Notes: generated by a model from the letters alone, not told the origin. Counted from the stretch's first letter, positions 35,749-45,362 are shown. The stretch is 64,000 nucleotides of DNA from Methanolobus profundi (GCF_900114835.1 NZ_FOUJ01000005.1:170823-234822), one strand, 5' to 3'. Numbers and translations: made by a program.

Positions 35749-36963
35749 ATGCTGAGTCTGAAACATTCCTTCAGGATGGCTGTAAGCAGCATCAGCAGTT
35801 CAAAGCTCAGGTCCGCACTGACAACACTAGGTATTGTTATCGGTGTGGCAGCAGTGATCGCCAATGTATCTCTGGGAGCCAGTTTCAACCAGTTCTTTAC
35901 CGAAGAGATAGGCTCTGTAGGTAATAATTTCATAATAGTGGAAGGCAAGACATCGAATCTCTTCCACGATGATGAGATGGAGATCATCAAGAACACTCCT
36001 GGTATTATGGGAGTATCTCCTTTGAGTCAGGAAGTAGCCCAGGTGAAGTATATCTCAACCACGCGGCAGATCACTGTTCAGGGTGTCTCGGAGGACTATG
36101 AGGAAGTAGGTAATATCCAGATGGAAAGCGGTACTTTCATCGATGACAAGGACAAGTACATGGCAGTTATCGGTCACGATGTGGCATACGATAAGTTCGA
36201 CCGAAAAATATCCGACAAGAACACCATCGAGCTCACATTTACAAGAGCTGATGGCGAGACCATTACAAAGCAGTTCAAGGTAAAGGGCATTGTTGACAGT
36301 CCCGAGACCACGTTCGTTCAGAGTGGAATTGAGCCTGATGACAGGATATTCATTCCTATTGCAACCATGAATGAGATCATGGCGGAGGATTATTACTGGG
36401 GTTTCTTTGCTGCAGCTTCAAGTCTTGAATCCATAGATGAGGTGACGGATGAGCTTGATAAGAGACTTGCACGGGATCTTGGTGTTCCTTTCAGGGACCT
36501 TGATAATGAGGATGCAAAACCGTATTCACTTGTAAACCAGGGTGAGATACTTGAAGAGGTGGACCAGTTATCTGCGGCTCTTGGGTCTTTGCTCACTTCC
36601 GTTGCTCTGATATCACTTATCGTGGGTTCCATCGGTATCATGAACATCATGCTTGTCACAGTTACCGAAAGGACAGGTGAGATCGGTATCATGAAATCTC
36701 TTGGATACAAGAACTATGAGGTTCTGTCCCTGTTCATGGTGGAATCTATGGTCGTAGGTCTTTTAGGTGGAGTACTGGGAATAATCCTGGGTGTCTTAGG
36801 TGCCTATCTTGCAGATAATGCAATGGGTCTTCCTTACGTGTTCCCTGTAGATATGATCCTTATAGGTATGCTGGTATCGCTCGTAGTTGGATTGCTTGCC
36901 GGTCTCTATCCTGCGAATAAGGCTGCAAGGATGAATCCGGTAGATGCTCTGAGACACGAATAA
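35749..36963 (+). CDS. MacB-type ABC transporter permease (cassette C)
   Basis: A 404-residue permease paralogous to both cassette B permeases (LTTLGIVIGVAAVIANVSLG, SIGIMNIMLVTVTERTGEIG, YPANKAARMNPVDALRHE). The last motif differs in one place from the others (TGEIG for TREIG). The start is ATG 35749, 6 bases after GGTG; a GTG at 35740 is in frame but lacks a ribosome site. It closes cassette C and ends 58 bases before the small PLDc_N protein. Confidence 0.94.
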   Translation: MLSLKHSFRMAVSSISSSKLRSALTTLGIVIGVAAVIANVSLGASFNQFFTEEIGSVGNNFIIVEGKTSNLFHDDEMEIIKNTPGIMGVSPLSQEVAQVKYISTTRQITVQGVSEDYEEVGNIQMESGTFIDDKDKYMAVIGHDVAYDKFDRKISDKNTIELTFTRADGETITKQFKVKGIVDSPETTFVQSGIEPDDRIFIPIATMNEIMAEDYYWGFFAAASSLESIDEVTDELDKRLARDLGVPFRDLDNEDAKPYSLVNQGEILEEVDQLSAALGSLLTSVALISLIVGSIGIMNIMLVTVTERTGEIGIMKSLGYKNYEVLSLFMVESMVVGLLGGVLGIILGVLGAYLADNAMGLPYVFPVDMILIGMLVSLVVGLLAGLYPANKAARMNPVDALRHE

Positions 36964-37021
36964 ATTTAATATGTATCGCATCATTCACTAAAAATAAGAG
37001 GAGACTGGCGGAGAAATTATA

Positions 37022-37261
37022 ATGTTCGACGAGATATTGTTTGGAATAATTCCATTTATCATATTCCTGCTTTTCTTTGGGGTGGGAATACTCGGTACTT
37101 TGTTCTGGGTATGGATGCTCATTGATTGTGCGACCAAGGAACCTTCCGAAGGCAATGACAAACTGATATGGATCATCGTGATAATATTCACTCATTTGTT
37201 GGGTGCTCTTATCTATTTCCTTGTGAGACGGCCCAAACGTATTGAAATGCATGGTAAATGA
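37022..37261 (+). CDS. Small PLDc_N-domain membrane protein
   Basis: A 79-residue protein with two hydrophobic helices and the conserved middle of the phospholipase D-nuclease N-terminal domain (PF13396): WVWMLIDCATKEPSEGNDKLIWIIVIIFTHLLGALIYF. In full-length cardiolipin synthases this hairpin precedes the catalytic part; here it stands alone, as it often does in archaea. Function unknown, probably a membrane accessory protein. Ribosome site GGAG about 10 bases before the ATG. Confidence 0.82.
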   Translation: MFDEILFGIIPFIIFLLFFGVGILGTLFWVWMLIDCATKEPSEGNDKLIWIIVIIFTHLLGALIYFLVRRPKRIEMHGK

Positions 37262-37360
37262 TCGGTACTGATCAATAAACAACAGTAGACAGTAACTATT
37301 AGATAATATCAGGACTTCAGAGGTGGCAGGTATCTGCCATCATTAAAAAACGAGGATAAA

Positions 37361-37984
37361 ATGGCTGAGATCAGGACTGCTATGTGGGATCTTATTAAGG
37401 TAGCTTTCATGAAGCAGACATATCTGAACATTTTGTATCTTTTGTTCTCTTTCCCTCTTGGGACCGCTTATTTTGTATTCCTTGTCACCGGTCTTTCATT
37501 GGGATTTGGTCTTCTGATAGTATGGATCGGTATTCCTGTTCTGATCCTTGTATTTCTGGCATGGTGGGAGATCGCATCATTTGAACGCCAGATGGCAGTA
37601 TGGTTACTTGGGATCGAGATCCCTCCAATGTCCCTGAAGTACTCTAAGGATAAAAGTATACTTGGAAAGGCTATGTACAGGATAAAGAGTCCTGTGACAT
37701 GGAAAGCCCTGCTATTTCTTTTAGTTAAATTCCCTTTTGGGATATTCTCACTTGTAGCAATGATCTCCCTTGTGGCATTTACGATCGCTTTGATCATGTC
37801 GCCGTTGGCATATCTGTTTGGTGAGGGGCCAGCACATAGTTTCATAGGCTCGGTACTTTATTCAGTATCCGGCGTATTCATGGTATTCGTATCCCTTCAT
37901 ATAGTGAACATACTGGCACATATCGAAGGTATATTTGCAAAAAAGATGCTGGGAAATTCCGGACGATATTCAGAGCAGCTTTAA
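37361..37984 (+). CDS. Putative-sensor-domain (PF13796-like) membrane protein
   Basis: A 207-residue protein with four helices. The order is FxFPLGTAYFVFLVTGLSLG, a second helix with WIGIPVLILVFLAWW, an E-R-x-x-A-x-W-L-L-G motif (FERQMAVWLLGIEIP) and a repeated half with FPFGIFSLVAMISLVAF. This matches the putative sensor domain found in front of some histidine kinases and as stand-alone archaeal proteins. It has no kinase part. A winged-helix gene converges on it, and a two-component cluster follows, so a role in membrane sensing is possible. Confidence 0.75.
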   Translation: MAEIRTAMWDLIKVAFMKQTYLNILYLLFSFPLGTAYFVFLVTGLSLGFGLLIVWIGIPVLILVFLAWWEIASFERQMAVWLLGIEIPPMSLKYSKDKSILGKAMYRIKSPVTWKALLFLLVKFPFGIFSLVAMISLVAFTIALIMSPLAYLFGEGPAHSFIGSVLYSVSGVFMVFVSLHIVNILAHIEGIFAKKMLGNSGRYSEQL

Positions 37985-37997
37985 AATTGACAAAGGT

Positions 37998-38279
37998 TCA
38001 ATCAGATATAGTGTTGATACTGTCGTAGAAATCAAGTATAAGTTTTGTCTTTTCGTTATCGAGGTTGAGTCTGAATGTTCTTATCTGTTTTCCAAGAGGT
38101 TTCTCGATAACAATATCACTTTTTATAAGCGGGGTGATAACTCTTGCAACACTGGAGTGTGATAATCCGGTCTCATCTGCAATTCCGGACAGATATGTCG
38201 ATTCATCCTTGTGTGCAATAAGGTTTTTCAGAACCGTCATCTGGGCCGTTTTTCCAAAGATCTCTTCCAGCGCGTCCAT
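37998..38279 (-). CDS. Winged-helix DNA-binding regulator
   Basis: A 93-residue protein starting MDALEEIFGKTAQM with a helix-turn-helix at about 31-52 (LSGIADETGLSHSSVARVI) and a short wing (EKPLGKQIRTFRLN). It belongs to a small archaeal ArsR/MarR-like group whose members are often found next to membrane or export genes. Position between the sensor-like protein and the response regulator makes either a candidate target. Confidence 0.8.
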   Translation of the reverse strand: MDALEEIFGKTAQMTVLKNLIAHKDESTYLSGIADETGLSHSSVARVITPLIKSDIVIEKPLGKQIRTFRLNLDNEKTKLILDFYDSINTISD

Positions 38280-38429
38280 TTATATCTAAGTAACATATTA
38301 TGTTATGGCTTATAAGATCTTCTTTTATTGGATGATCTGTTTACAAAAGCATAAACTCTTTGATATTTAGAAAGGTTTTAATAATATCGTACTTCTATAT
38401 TTTATAAGCTTGTTTCAGGTCGAATTATC

Positions 38430-38942
38430 ATGGATGGAGAAAACATTAGCGGGAAGGTTCTTTCTCTTATGGAGGAAAACCCCGGTATAACTACAAAGGA
38501 GATCTCTGAGAAATTATCTGTTTCTGAATCTCAGGTCAAAGAGACACTGGAAAGTATGTCCGATATAAGGCAGAAAGTCCTCATTGTCGATGACGAGATG
38601 GATGCTCTGATAGCCTTAAAAGTTGCTCTGGAAACGGAAGGATATAATGTTGTGGAAGCACAGGATGGCTATGAGGCCATAGAGAAAGTGCACTCAGAAA
38701 GGCCGGATGTGATATTGCTTGACCTCATGATCCCTGGTATCGATGGGTTTGAAGTATGTAAGCAACTCAGGTCTGATCCGCTCTACAGTCATATTCCCGT
38801 AATAATGCTCACTGCACGTGGTGAGGTGGATGATAAGGTAGAGGGTATCGAGCTGGGAGCCGATGATTATGTTACCAAGCCATTCAACCTGAAAGAACTG
38901 AAAGCACGCATAAAGATGGTCCTGAGACGAAATCAGGATTGA
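38430..38942 (+). CDS. Response regulator with N-terminal HTH and C-terminal receiver
   Basis: 170 residues. Residues about 3-45 form a winged-helix-like HTH (SLMEENPGITTKEISEKLSV); residues 49-168 form a CheY-like receiver with the acidic pair in IVDDEMD, phospho-Asp in ILLDLMIPG, Thr in VIMLTARGE and Lys in DDYVTKPF. The order is the reverse of OmpR-type regulators, whose receiver comes first. It lies 18 bases before the Cache kinase, its likely phosphate donor. It may bind DNA in a phosphorylation-dependent way. Confidence 0.88.
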   Translation: MDGENISGKVLSLMEENPGITTKEISEKLSVSESQVKETLESMSDIRQKVLIVDDEMDALIALKVALETEGYNVVEAQDGYEAIEKVHSERPDVILLDLMIPGIDGFEVCKQLRSDPLYSHIPVIMLTARGEVDDKVEGIELGADDYVTKPFNLKELKARIKMVLRRNQD

Positions 38943-38960
38943 TATATTTTCTTTTGATAC

Positions 38961-40721
38961 ATGTGGAACAGGAAAAGCAGATGGAATCTAATTCTCTTTG
39001 CCGTAGTAGTTCTGCTTTTGATAAGCTCCATATTCTTCCTCTGGATGAAGACAAATATGGAGGTACGTTCTGTTGTTGAGGAACAATACCAGAATCAACA
39101 ATTATTACTGACCCGTCAGATAGCCAGCAGCATCGAGAGGTCCCTGAATGAGAGGGTACTGTTGCTGGAGGTCATTGCAAAAAAGGATACGGGTGTCCCC
39201 CCTGATAATTACCTGTCCGATCTTAAGAGTGTCTACGATGTTGCAGGGATGTTCTATGTGGTTGAATATGTCTCAGAGGAAGGTACAATAGTCTCTGGTT
39301 ATCCTGAGGATAATGTGCCGATCGGTCTGAACCTCTACGATTCAAAACAGTACCGTGCTTTTGAAATGGTGCGTGATACCGGGGAAGTCTATGTTACAGA
39401 TCCATTGAAGCTCATGGAAGGCAATTATGGATCTTTCATATGGATCCCTGTCTATGAGGGTGATGAGTTCAGGGGAGCTTTTATTGCGATCATTCAGGAA
39501 TCTGACCTTAAGAGCAGGTATGTTTCAGAATCTAACTCTTCAAGTTATGCATATCTGATAGACGATAAGGGGAGGTTGCTATATGCTGACCAGGGGGATT
39601 ATCCAAGGCGTGCCAGCTATGCAGAAGTAACGGCCTCTACTTCCTCAGGACTTAGTGATATCATAGAAGAACAGTCCAAAGGTGGGGATGGGACCGGCAA
39701 GTATCTGGTTCTTGATAATGGGACTATGGTCGAGGAAAGGCTTGTTTCGTATTCTCCTATAGAATGGTACAATCAGAAGTGGTCACTTGCTATAACCAGT
39801 CCGTCTTCCGATGTTGACCGGCTTATAGTATCTGTTTACCTGAAACTGTTCATCGTGGCTGTTGTGTCTGTACTCTTTATCGTTTTCGTAAGCTCTTTCC
39901 TGGTGCTTATTCTTTTCAATTGGAGCAAGAGCCTTGAGAAGGAGGTTGATGAAAAGACACAGGAACTCAAGGAATCCAATGAATCCCTGAGGGCTGCGAA
40001 CCGTAAGCTCAAGGAACTCGATAGGCTGAAGACCGAATTCCTTTCAATTGTTTCTCATGAGCTCAAGACACCTCTTACTGCCATGAAGACATCAAGTGAG
40101 TTCCTTCTTGAGAATGATGGATGTGGTCTTCAGTTGAAGGAAAAGATGCTTGATATCATTATCAGGAATATAGACCGTCAGTCCCGCATGGTGGATGATC
40201 TTCTTGATATTTCCCGGATAGAATCTGATCGTATGAAGTTCCATCGGGAGCCTGTGGAAATTGAGAATACGATAAAAGTATCACTTGAGGTCCTTGCCAG
40301 TTCCCTGAAGAAAAAGGATATGACAGTACAGGTGAACCTGCCGGATGGCCTGCCACTGGTCAATACGGATAAGGACAAACTGGTCCAGGTGTTCGTAAAT
40401 CTTCTCAACAATGCTGTTAAGTTCAGTAATGAAGGGGATATGATCACAATTGATGTTGTGGAAAAAGATGATCATGTCGAGATCAGTGTGATTGATAATG
40501 GCATTGGTATGGGTCCTGAGGAACTTGAGAGGATATTCGATAAGTTCTACCAGATAGACAGTACTTCCACACGTAAAGTTGGGGGAAGTGGTCTTGGTCT
40601 TTCAATTGTTAAGGGTATAATCGAAGGTCAGGGTGGAACTATAACTGCCACCAGTGAACCTGATAAGGGTAGCAGGTTCACTTTTACATTAGATAAACAA
40701 CAGGATGAGGTGAGTGAATGA
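38961..40721 (+). CDS. Cache-domain sensor histidine kinase
   Basis: A 586-residue membrane kinase. One helix (about 10-30), an extracellular double-Cache-like domain (about 40-285, with FYVVEYVSEEGTIVSGYPEDN and GSFIWIPVYEGDEFRGAFI), a second helix (about 292-318), a coiled-coil linker, HisKA (LSIVSHELKTPLTAMKTS) and HATPase (FVNLLNNAVKFS, DNGIGMG, GGSGLGLSIVKGI). All catalytic boxes are intact. Cache domains bind small extracellular ligands such as amino or carboxylic acids. It forms a pair with the HTH-REC protein upstream and overlaps the next gene by 4 bases. Confidence 0.93.
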   Translation: MWNRKSRWNLILFAVVVLLLISSIFFLWMKTNMEVRSVVEEQYQNQQLLLTRQIASSIERSLNERVLLLEVIAKKDTGVPPDNYLSDLKSVYDVAGMFYVVEYVSEEGTIVSGYPEDNVPIGLNLYDSKQYRAFEMVRDTGEVYVTDPLKLMEGNYGSFIWIPVYEGDEFRGAFIAIIQESDLKSRYVSESNSSSYAYLIDDKGRLLYADQGDYPRRASYAEVTASTSSGLSDIIEEQSKGGDGTGKYLVLDNGTMVEERLVSYSPIEWYNQKWSLAITSPSSDVDRLIVSVYLKLFIVAVVSVLFIVFVSSFLVLILFNWSKSLEKEVDEKTQELKESNESLRAANRKLKELDRLKTEFLSIVSHELKTPLTAMKTSSEFLLENDGCGLQLKEKMLDIIIRNIDRQSRMVDDLLDISRIESDRMKFHREPVEIENTIKVSLEVLASSLKKKDMTVQVNLPDGLPLVNTDKDKLVQVFVNLLNNAVKFSNEGDMITIDVVEKDDHVEISVIDNGIGMGPEELERIFDKFYQIDSTSTRKVGGSGLGLSIVKGIIEGQGGTITATSEPDKGSRFTFTLDKQQDEVSE

Positions 40722-41032
40722 TAGTAACGACAACAGATGGCATAGATGGAAAAGAACTTGAGATACTCGGAGTTGTGTTCGGGAACACAGTTCGTGCAAA
40801 GCATATTGGAAACGATATAGTTGCCGGCCTGACGAATATTGTGGGCGGTGAGCTCAAGGGTTATTCAGATATGCTCACACAGGCAAGGAAAGAAGCCTAT
40901 GATCGTATGGTAGGGAATGCGGAAGAGATAGGTGCCGATGCTATAGTGAATGTCAGGTTCACTACTTCTCAGACAATGGCAGGTGCTGCAGAATTACTTG
41001 CCTATGGCACTGCGGTGAAAATAAAGGTATGA
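40718..41032 (+). CDS. YbjQ/UPF0145-family protein
   Basis: A 104-residue YbjQ-family (PF01906) protein recognised by ITTTDGIDGKELEILGVVFGN-like opening, the central GGELKGYSDMLTQARKEAYDRM and the closing NVRFTTS. The family forms a pentamer and was once called heavy-metal-binding, but its function is unknown. ATG 40718 overlaps the kinase stop codon (ATGA), with ribosome site GAGGTGAG inside the kinase gene, so the two are coupled. Confidence 0.9.
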   Translation: MIVTTTDGIDGKELEILGVVFGNTVRAKHIGNDIVAGLTNIVGGELKGYSDMLTQARKEAYDRMVGNAEEIGADAIVNVRFTTSQTMAGAAELLAYGTAVKIKV

Positions 41033-42646
41033 TCATTCCTTATTGGAAATGGGTATCGTGAAGGTGAATTCACTTCCTTTATCGATCTCACTTTCAATTT
41101 GTATCTTCCCACCGTGCATTTCCACGAACTCTTTCACTATCATAAGTCCAAGGCCAACACCTTCGAACCTTCTGTTAAGTTCAGAATCTATCTGGGTAAA
41201 GGGCTGGAATAATCTGTTGATATCATCCTTTTCTATACCAATACCTGTGTCCTTTACGGATATCTTCAGCACCTCTCCTTCTTTAAGGATACTGACCTTG
41301 ATATCTCCATAATCGGGAGTGAATTTGATGGCATTATTTATCAGGTTGTAGAGGACGGTCTTTATCTTGTTCTTATCTGCATAAATGGTTCTGATGTCGT
41401 CCTCAAGCTCGAAGCTTAGTTCTATGTGCTTCTTTTTGGCCATTGGTAGTGTTGAGTTCTTTATGTCCTCTATTATGACCGGTGCAGAGAAGTTCTTTCT
41501 GTCAAGTTCTATCTTTCCCTCGCCTGCTGCGGAAAGCTCTATCATGGAATTGATAAGTAGGAGTAAGCGGTTACCACTTCTTTTTATGACGTCCAGGTAC
41601 TGTTTTTGTCCATCATTGGTCTCACCAAGGTAATCTTCATGGAGCAGATCAGAGTATCCGATGATCAGGTTAAGTGGTGTCCTTAGCTCATGGCTAACAT
41701 TGGATAGGAACTGTCTTTTGGTACGGTTGGCATTCTCAGTGATGAGTTTTGCGAAAACAAGTGCCTTTTCAGCAGTTTTCATCTCTGTAATGTCATTACC
41801 TGATGACAGTACTCCTGTAATTTCTCCATTTTCATCTCTGAGGAGGATATTGTGCCAGCCGAATATCCTGCTCTCATCCTTTATCTTAATGTTTCCTTCA
41901 AAATATGGTTTTAGTGTTACCTTTCCACCCATTAGTTTTGAATAATCGCTCTTTGTCCCTTCTCTGCTTTCTTCAGGGGATGAGATGTCGAACCAGTTCT
42001 TTGAAATGAGTTCCTGTTCCTTTTGTCCAAAAAGCTCACATCCTTTCTTATTGATAAGTTTGATCTTTCCTTCCCTGTCGGTAACAAGGATGATGACTCC
42101 GACTATATCCAGGTATTTCTGTGCCCTGTCCCTTTCTTCCTTGAGCTTGAACTCAACATGTTTCAGTCTTGCAATATCGACCATCAGTCCATTGATACCT
42201 TTGAACTCACCATTCTTGATGATCGGGCGGGATGTGGTATGAACGTAGCTTATTGTGCCATCTTTCTTCACTATCCTGAACATGTAGGGTTTATGTTCCC
42301 CTGAAACGGTCTTTTCGATATCTTCAAGCAGTCCTGGTATGTCATCCGGGTGAACATGTCTGGTAAAATGTGTTCCAAGGACCTCTTCTACATCGTAACC
42401 TGTTATGTTCTTGATAGCAGGATTGATGTATGTGAAATAGCCACCAGTATCAACAGCAAAAAGTACGTCGTTGAGATTATTGAGCCTGTCAGAATAGAAT
42501 TCTTCGATCTCTTCTGATCTGGATTGGGAAACCTCCAGCTGTTTCTCCAGTTCTGCAATCCTTTCTTTGAGCTCTTTTCTAGTAGGATTACGTGCCTTGT
42601 TCTCATTTTCAGCGACTGTTTTGTCATTTTCTGTGATCATTTTCAT
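41033..42646 (-). CDS. Cytosolic PAS-PAS histidine kinase
   Basis: A 537-residue kinase without membrane helices. An N-terminal coiled coil (about 8-50) is followed by two PAS domains: about 52-165 (LFAVDTGGYFTYINPAIKNI, HPDDIPG) and 175-290 (VTDREGKIKLINKKGCELFG). Then come HisKA (FLSNVSHELRTPLNLIIGYS) and HATPase (LYNLINNAIKFTPD, DTGIGIEKDD, GVGLGLMIVKEF). It should sense an internal signal such as redox state or a small molecule. It abuts the YbjQ gene tail to tail. No dedicated regulator is adjacent on its strand. Confidence 0.93.
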   Translation of the reverse strand: MKMITENDKTVAENENKARNPTRKELKERIAELEKQLEVSQSRSEEIEEFYSDRLNNLNDVLFAVDTGGYFTYINPAIKNITGYDVEEVLGTHFTRHVHPDDIPGLLEDIEKTVSGEHKPYMFRIVKKDGTISYVHTTSRPIIKNGEFKGINGLMVDIARLKHVEFKLKEERDRAQKYLDIVGVIILVTDREGKIKLINKKGCELFGQKEQELISKNWFDISSPEESREGTKSDYSKLMGGKVTLKPYFEGNIKIKDESRIFGWHNILLRDENGEITGVLSSGNDITEMKTAEKALVFAKLITENANRTKRQFLSNVSHELRTPLNLIIGYSDLLHEDYLGETNDGQKQYLDVIKRSGNRLLLLINSMIELSAAGEGKIELDRKNFSAPVIIEDIKNSTLPMAKKKHIELSFELEDDIRTIYADKNKIKTVLYNLINNAIKFTPDYGDIKVSILKEGEVLKISVKDTGIGIEKDDINRLFQPFTQIDSELNRRFEGVGLGLMIVKEFVEMHGGKIQIESEIDKGSEFTFTIPISNKE

Positions 42647-43343
42647 GTAACTCGTTACTTAATTATTATATTAATTTATCGGGCAATAATGGATGTGTCA
42701 TTTATTTTTAATACTTTTTTTCTCACAAAGACTAAAAAATGATATCATCTTTGCTTAAAGTAGGTTATAACATCCATTTGTCTAAAAGGACTGCACAGAA
42801 AATGATAGTATACCAAGCGCCGCGTTCTTCCCCAACCAACGTTATTTGCGCTTTTAGACCAATTTTGATAATATTGAACTATTATTTTGGAACAATATAC
42901 CTCCGGATAGCTGATGCTATTTCCCTTTTGTACTCATTTATATTAATAAGTTTGGTGGTATCATTATTTTACTAATGATGCTCTTCCTTCTTATATTGGA
43001 TGTAGTTCCATTAGAAGGCTGTTAGAATAGATATGCAGATATCTTATCCATTGTGGATATTTGTGTCCGTATATTTTATTGACGCCGAGGTTGGGGGCCG
43101 GCAATATAGTTAAAAGCCTACATAGTAAAACAGGATTTTTGTTTATATATGCGTTGTGGGTAGAATGGATTTCTCTTACCCTCAACAAAGTACTAATCAT
43201 TTGATAAAAACAAAGTAAAGTCTACAATTAAACATGAGTTTGTACTTATATATGAGTTGTGGATTAAGCAACCTGTTTGTTTCTTTCCACAAAATACAAA
43301 TGCTTCAACCAGACAAAGATATTATTACAAGCAAGGCATATTT
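42647..43343. other. Gene-poor A/T-rich spacer at the edge of the defence island
   Basis: No convincing gene. Short frames of 60-80 codons lack ribosome sites and family resemblance. It holds a GC-rich patch (43082-43103), an isolated complementary pair CCCCAACC (about 42832) and GGTTGGGG (about 43089), and a promoter-like 18-base near-repeat (TTATATATGCGTTGTGGGT at 43143-43161, TTATATATGAGTTGTGGAT at 43246-43264). One hairpin within it is listed separately. This is the boundary between core chromosome and island. Confidence 0.4.
43153..43187. repeat. Hairpin flanking the GHKL-nuclease gene, downstream copy
   Basis: GTTGTGGGTA (43153-43162) pairs with TACCCTCAAC (43177-43186) with one mismatch. 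A related hairpin with the same arm sequences lies upstream of the gene at 45422-45460, so the two bracket it. Confidence 0.5.
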
Positions 43344-45362
43344 TTACCAACTGCAAATGCCAGCAGAATTTTGTTTAGATAATTCAACGGCTTCATCTGC
43401 AGAACTAACTTCAAGATACAATTTGTTTTTATCAAACTCTAGTTTTTCTTGTAAAAAATTGTGCCTTAACTCACATGCATTGAGTATATCACACCATTTT
43501 TTTACGTATATCTTATAATTATCAACACTATAAGCAAGATCAGGTTCACCTTTTACACTACTGTTCTCTATTTCTTTTTCTATATATCTATTAGTAGTAA
43601 ACTTGGTTCCTGCTAGTATGAAATCCCATGTATAACTATCCCCATTGAATTGAGAGATTTCTCTTATTGTTTCCATGTAAATTTTAACTTGGTTGAGTTC
43701 ATTCATACCAATTCTTTTTGATGGATGTTTGAGCTCAATAATTAAATTGTGGATAGCATTACCATACTTTGTTTGCCTACACAAAAATACATCTACTTGT
43801 TTTTGTTTATTGGGGTGATCTATAGTGACCTTTTTGTCATCTTTTCTCAAGATGTAAATATGACTCTGAAGGGCCTTTTCAAAATTATCTTCTGCTGCTG
43901 CAACTAAGCTATATTTTTCTCCAAATATCCAAGGATGATTTTCAACAATCTTCTGGAGATGGTGGATTTCATCTGCACCAAGATTCTCGTTAAAAACAAT
44001 CTGTTTTAAGAAGTTAATAACATAATAACGGTCTCTCAGCAGATTAAGCATCTTGTTTATGCGAGACATATCTGTTAACTTCAGCATCTCAGCCCATTGC
44101 TTTTTTTCTTCAGGGCTTAGGTTTACTACTTGTTCTATTATTGATATAACCTCCTCTCTCTCATCTGAAATCAATATTTTAGCAAATAAGCCCACAAGGA
44201 TTTTCTTTTGCTCTGTCTTCAAGCCGTTTAACGCTTTTGGTTGCGTAGTGTACAACTCAGAAAGTACGCATTCAAGATCATCTATTTGAATTAACTCGAA
44301 TTCATTTTTGCTCTTTCGGTCTATAATACCTTCTTCCTCAAATGACTGTATTACCGTTTTAGCATGTTCTTTCAAGAATGGCTTTCGTTTAATTCGAAGA
44401 AATGTTTCAAGTTCTTCCTTCAGATGTTTAAAGGTGCCGTCTGAACGACATCCGCCGGAGAGGGTTGTATTACCAGTGTCTACTATGCTGAAGTCTTCGA
44501 AGTAATCACTAGAAATAAATACGCTATGGTAAAAATAATCGCCCTGGTTATTAAAGGTAGTATTTTCTTTATAGCTTAACTTGTAGTTATTGTCAAGGAA
44601 GTAGAATTTAGAATATTCATCCAACTGGTTTTCCCACTGGATGTACCTCACATCAAAAACAATGCCGTTGTGCTCTATCTTAATGGCATCTTTTCCTCCT
44701 ATGAGGTCTGAATAATCAAGCTCTTCGCCATTTATCAGCAGCTTATATCCCAATGGCTTTTTTAATTCCATGAACCACCCAAACTCATTTTTAAGATGGT
44801 CTAACATTTGTTTTTCTCGTGATCCTCCCTTCTTGGACTTTTTTATTCTTGGTGGTCTCTTAAAGCGGGAAAAAACGACAGTTGTTCCTTCTGGATCATT
44901 TGTTTCTTCAGGGATTGCCTCAAGCCCAGAGAAATGTTCCAGTTTGTTATCCACTATTTCTATTTGATATTTATATTTGGAAGATTCTTCACGATATACA
45001 GTATCCCATGTTGCCACTCTTGCGAACGTGAAGAAGGAAAACCTTCCTACTCCATTCTTTCCATGCATTGTTAGCATAATGTCACTGTCATCATTAGATT
45101 CCTTCTTTTTTTCGGAAACATGAAATGGCTTGAATGTATGCGGCAGATGGGATTGATTTATTCCATGTCCATTATCGATTATCTTTAGAAGCTTGAAAGT
45201 ACCGCCGTTAGACATATCATATAAAACTTCTACTTTGGTGGCACCTGCATCAAAACCGTTCCAAATATATTCTGCGATGGCCTTATAGAACGTTTTTTCA
45301 GTATATTTGTTTTTGAGGGTGGAAATTATACCCTCAGTTGTTATGATTACATCGCCATCCAT
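43344..45362 (-). CDS. GHKL (Hsp90/MutL-like) ATPase fused to a PD-(D/E)XK nuclease domain
   Basis: A 672-residue protein. Residues 1-230 form a GHKL ATPase: E31/N35/D38 in EYIWNGFDAGA, IDNGHGI (62-68) and HGKNGVGRFS (100-109). A middle helical region follows. Residues about 465-600 form a nuclease of the kind seen in Shedu/DUF4263 proteins: ENHPWIFGEK, D524 (QVDVFL), E543 and K545 (IIELKHP), Q558 (NQVKIY). An ATPase clamp joined to a nuclease fits a DNA- or RNA-sensing defence protein. It stands alone on its strand, divergent from a helicase-nuclease gene. The family is not one I can name with certainty. Confidence 0.75.
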   Translation of the reverse strand: MDGDVIITTEGIISTLKNKYTEKTFYKAIAEYIWNGFDAGATKVEVLYDMSNGGTFKLLKIIDNGHGINQSHLPHTFKPFHVSEKKKESNDDSDIMLTMHGKNGVGRFSFFTFARVATWDTVYREESSKYKYQIEIVDNKLEHFSGLEAIPEETNDPEGTTVVFSRFKRPPRIKKSKKGGSREKQMLDHLKNEFGWFMELKKPLGYKLLINGEELDYSDLIGGKDAIKIEHNGIVFDVRYIQWENQLDEYSKFYFLDNNYKLSYKENTTFNNQGDYFYHSVFISSDYFEDFSIVDTGNTTLSGGCRSDGTFKHLKEELETFLRIKRKPFLKEHAKTVIQSFEEEGIIDRKSKNEFELIQIDDLECVLSELYTTQPKALNGLKTEQKKILVGLFAKILISDEREEVISIIEQVVNLSPEEKKQWAEMLKLTDMSRINKMLNLLRDRYYVINFLKQIVFNENLGADEIHHLQKIVENHPWIFGEKYSLVAAAEDNFEKALQSHIYILRKDDKKVTIDHPNKQKQVDVFLCRQTKYGNAIHNLIIELKHPSKRIGMNELNQVKIYMETIREISQFNGDSYTWDFILAGTKFTTNRYIEKEIENSSVKGEPDLAYSVDNYKIYVKKWCDILNACELRHNFLQEKLEFDKNKLYLEVSSADEAVELSKQNSAGICSW

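Noticed and set aside
42739..42975. A 78-codon frame in the spacer before the defence island
   Set aside because: No ribosome site, low-complexity hydrophobic end and no family resemblance; expected by chance in such A/T-rich sequence.
42832..43096. CCCCAACC / GGTTGGGG pairing as a long-range RNA stem
   Set aside because: Only eight bases pair over 250 bases, and the flanks do not support it.
42991..43200. A 69-codon minus-strand frame
   Set aside because: It crosses a hairpin and a GC-rich patch, has no ribosome site and shows no motif.
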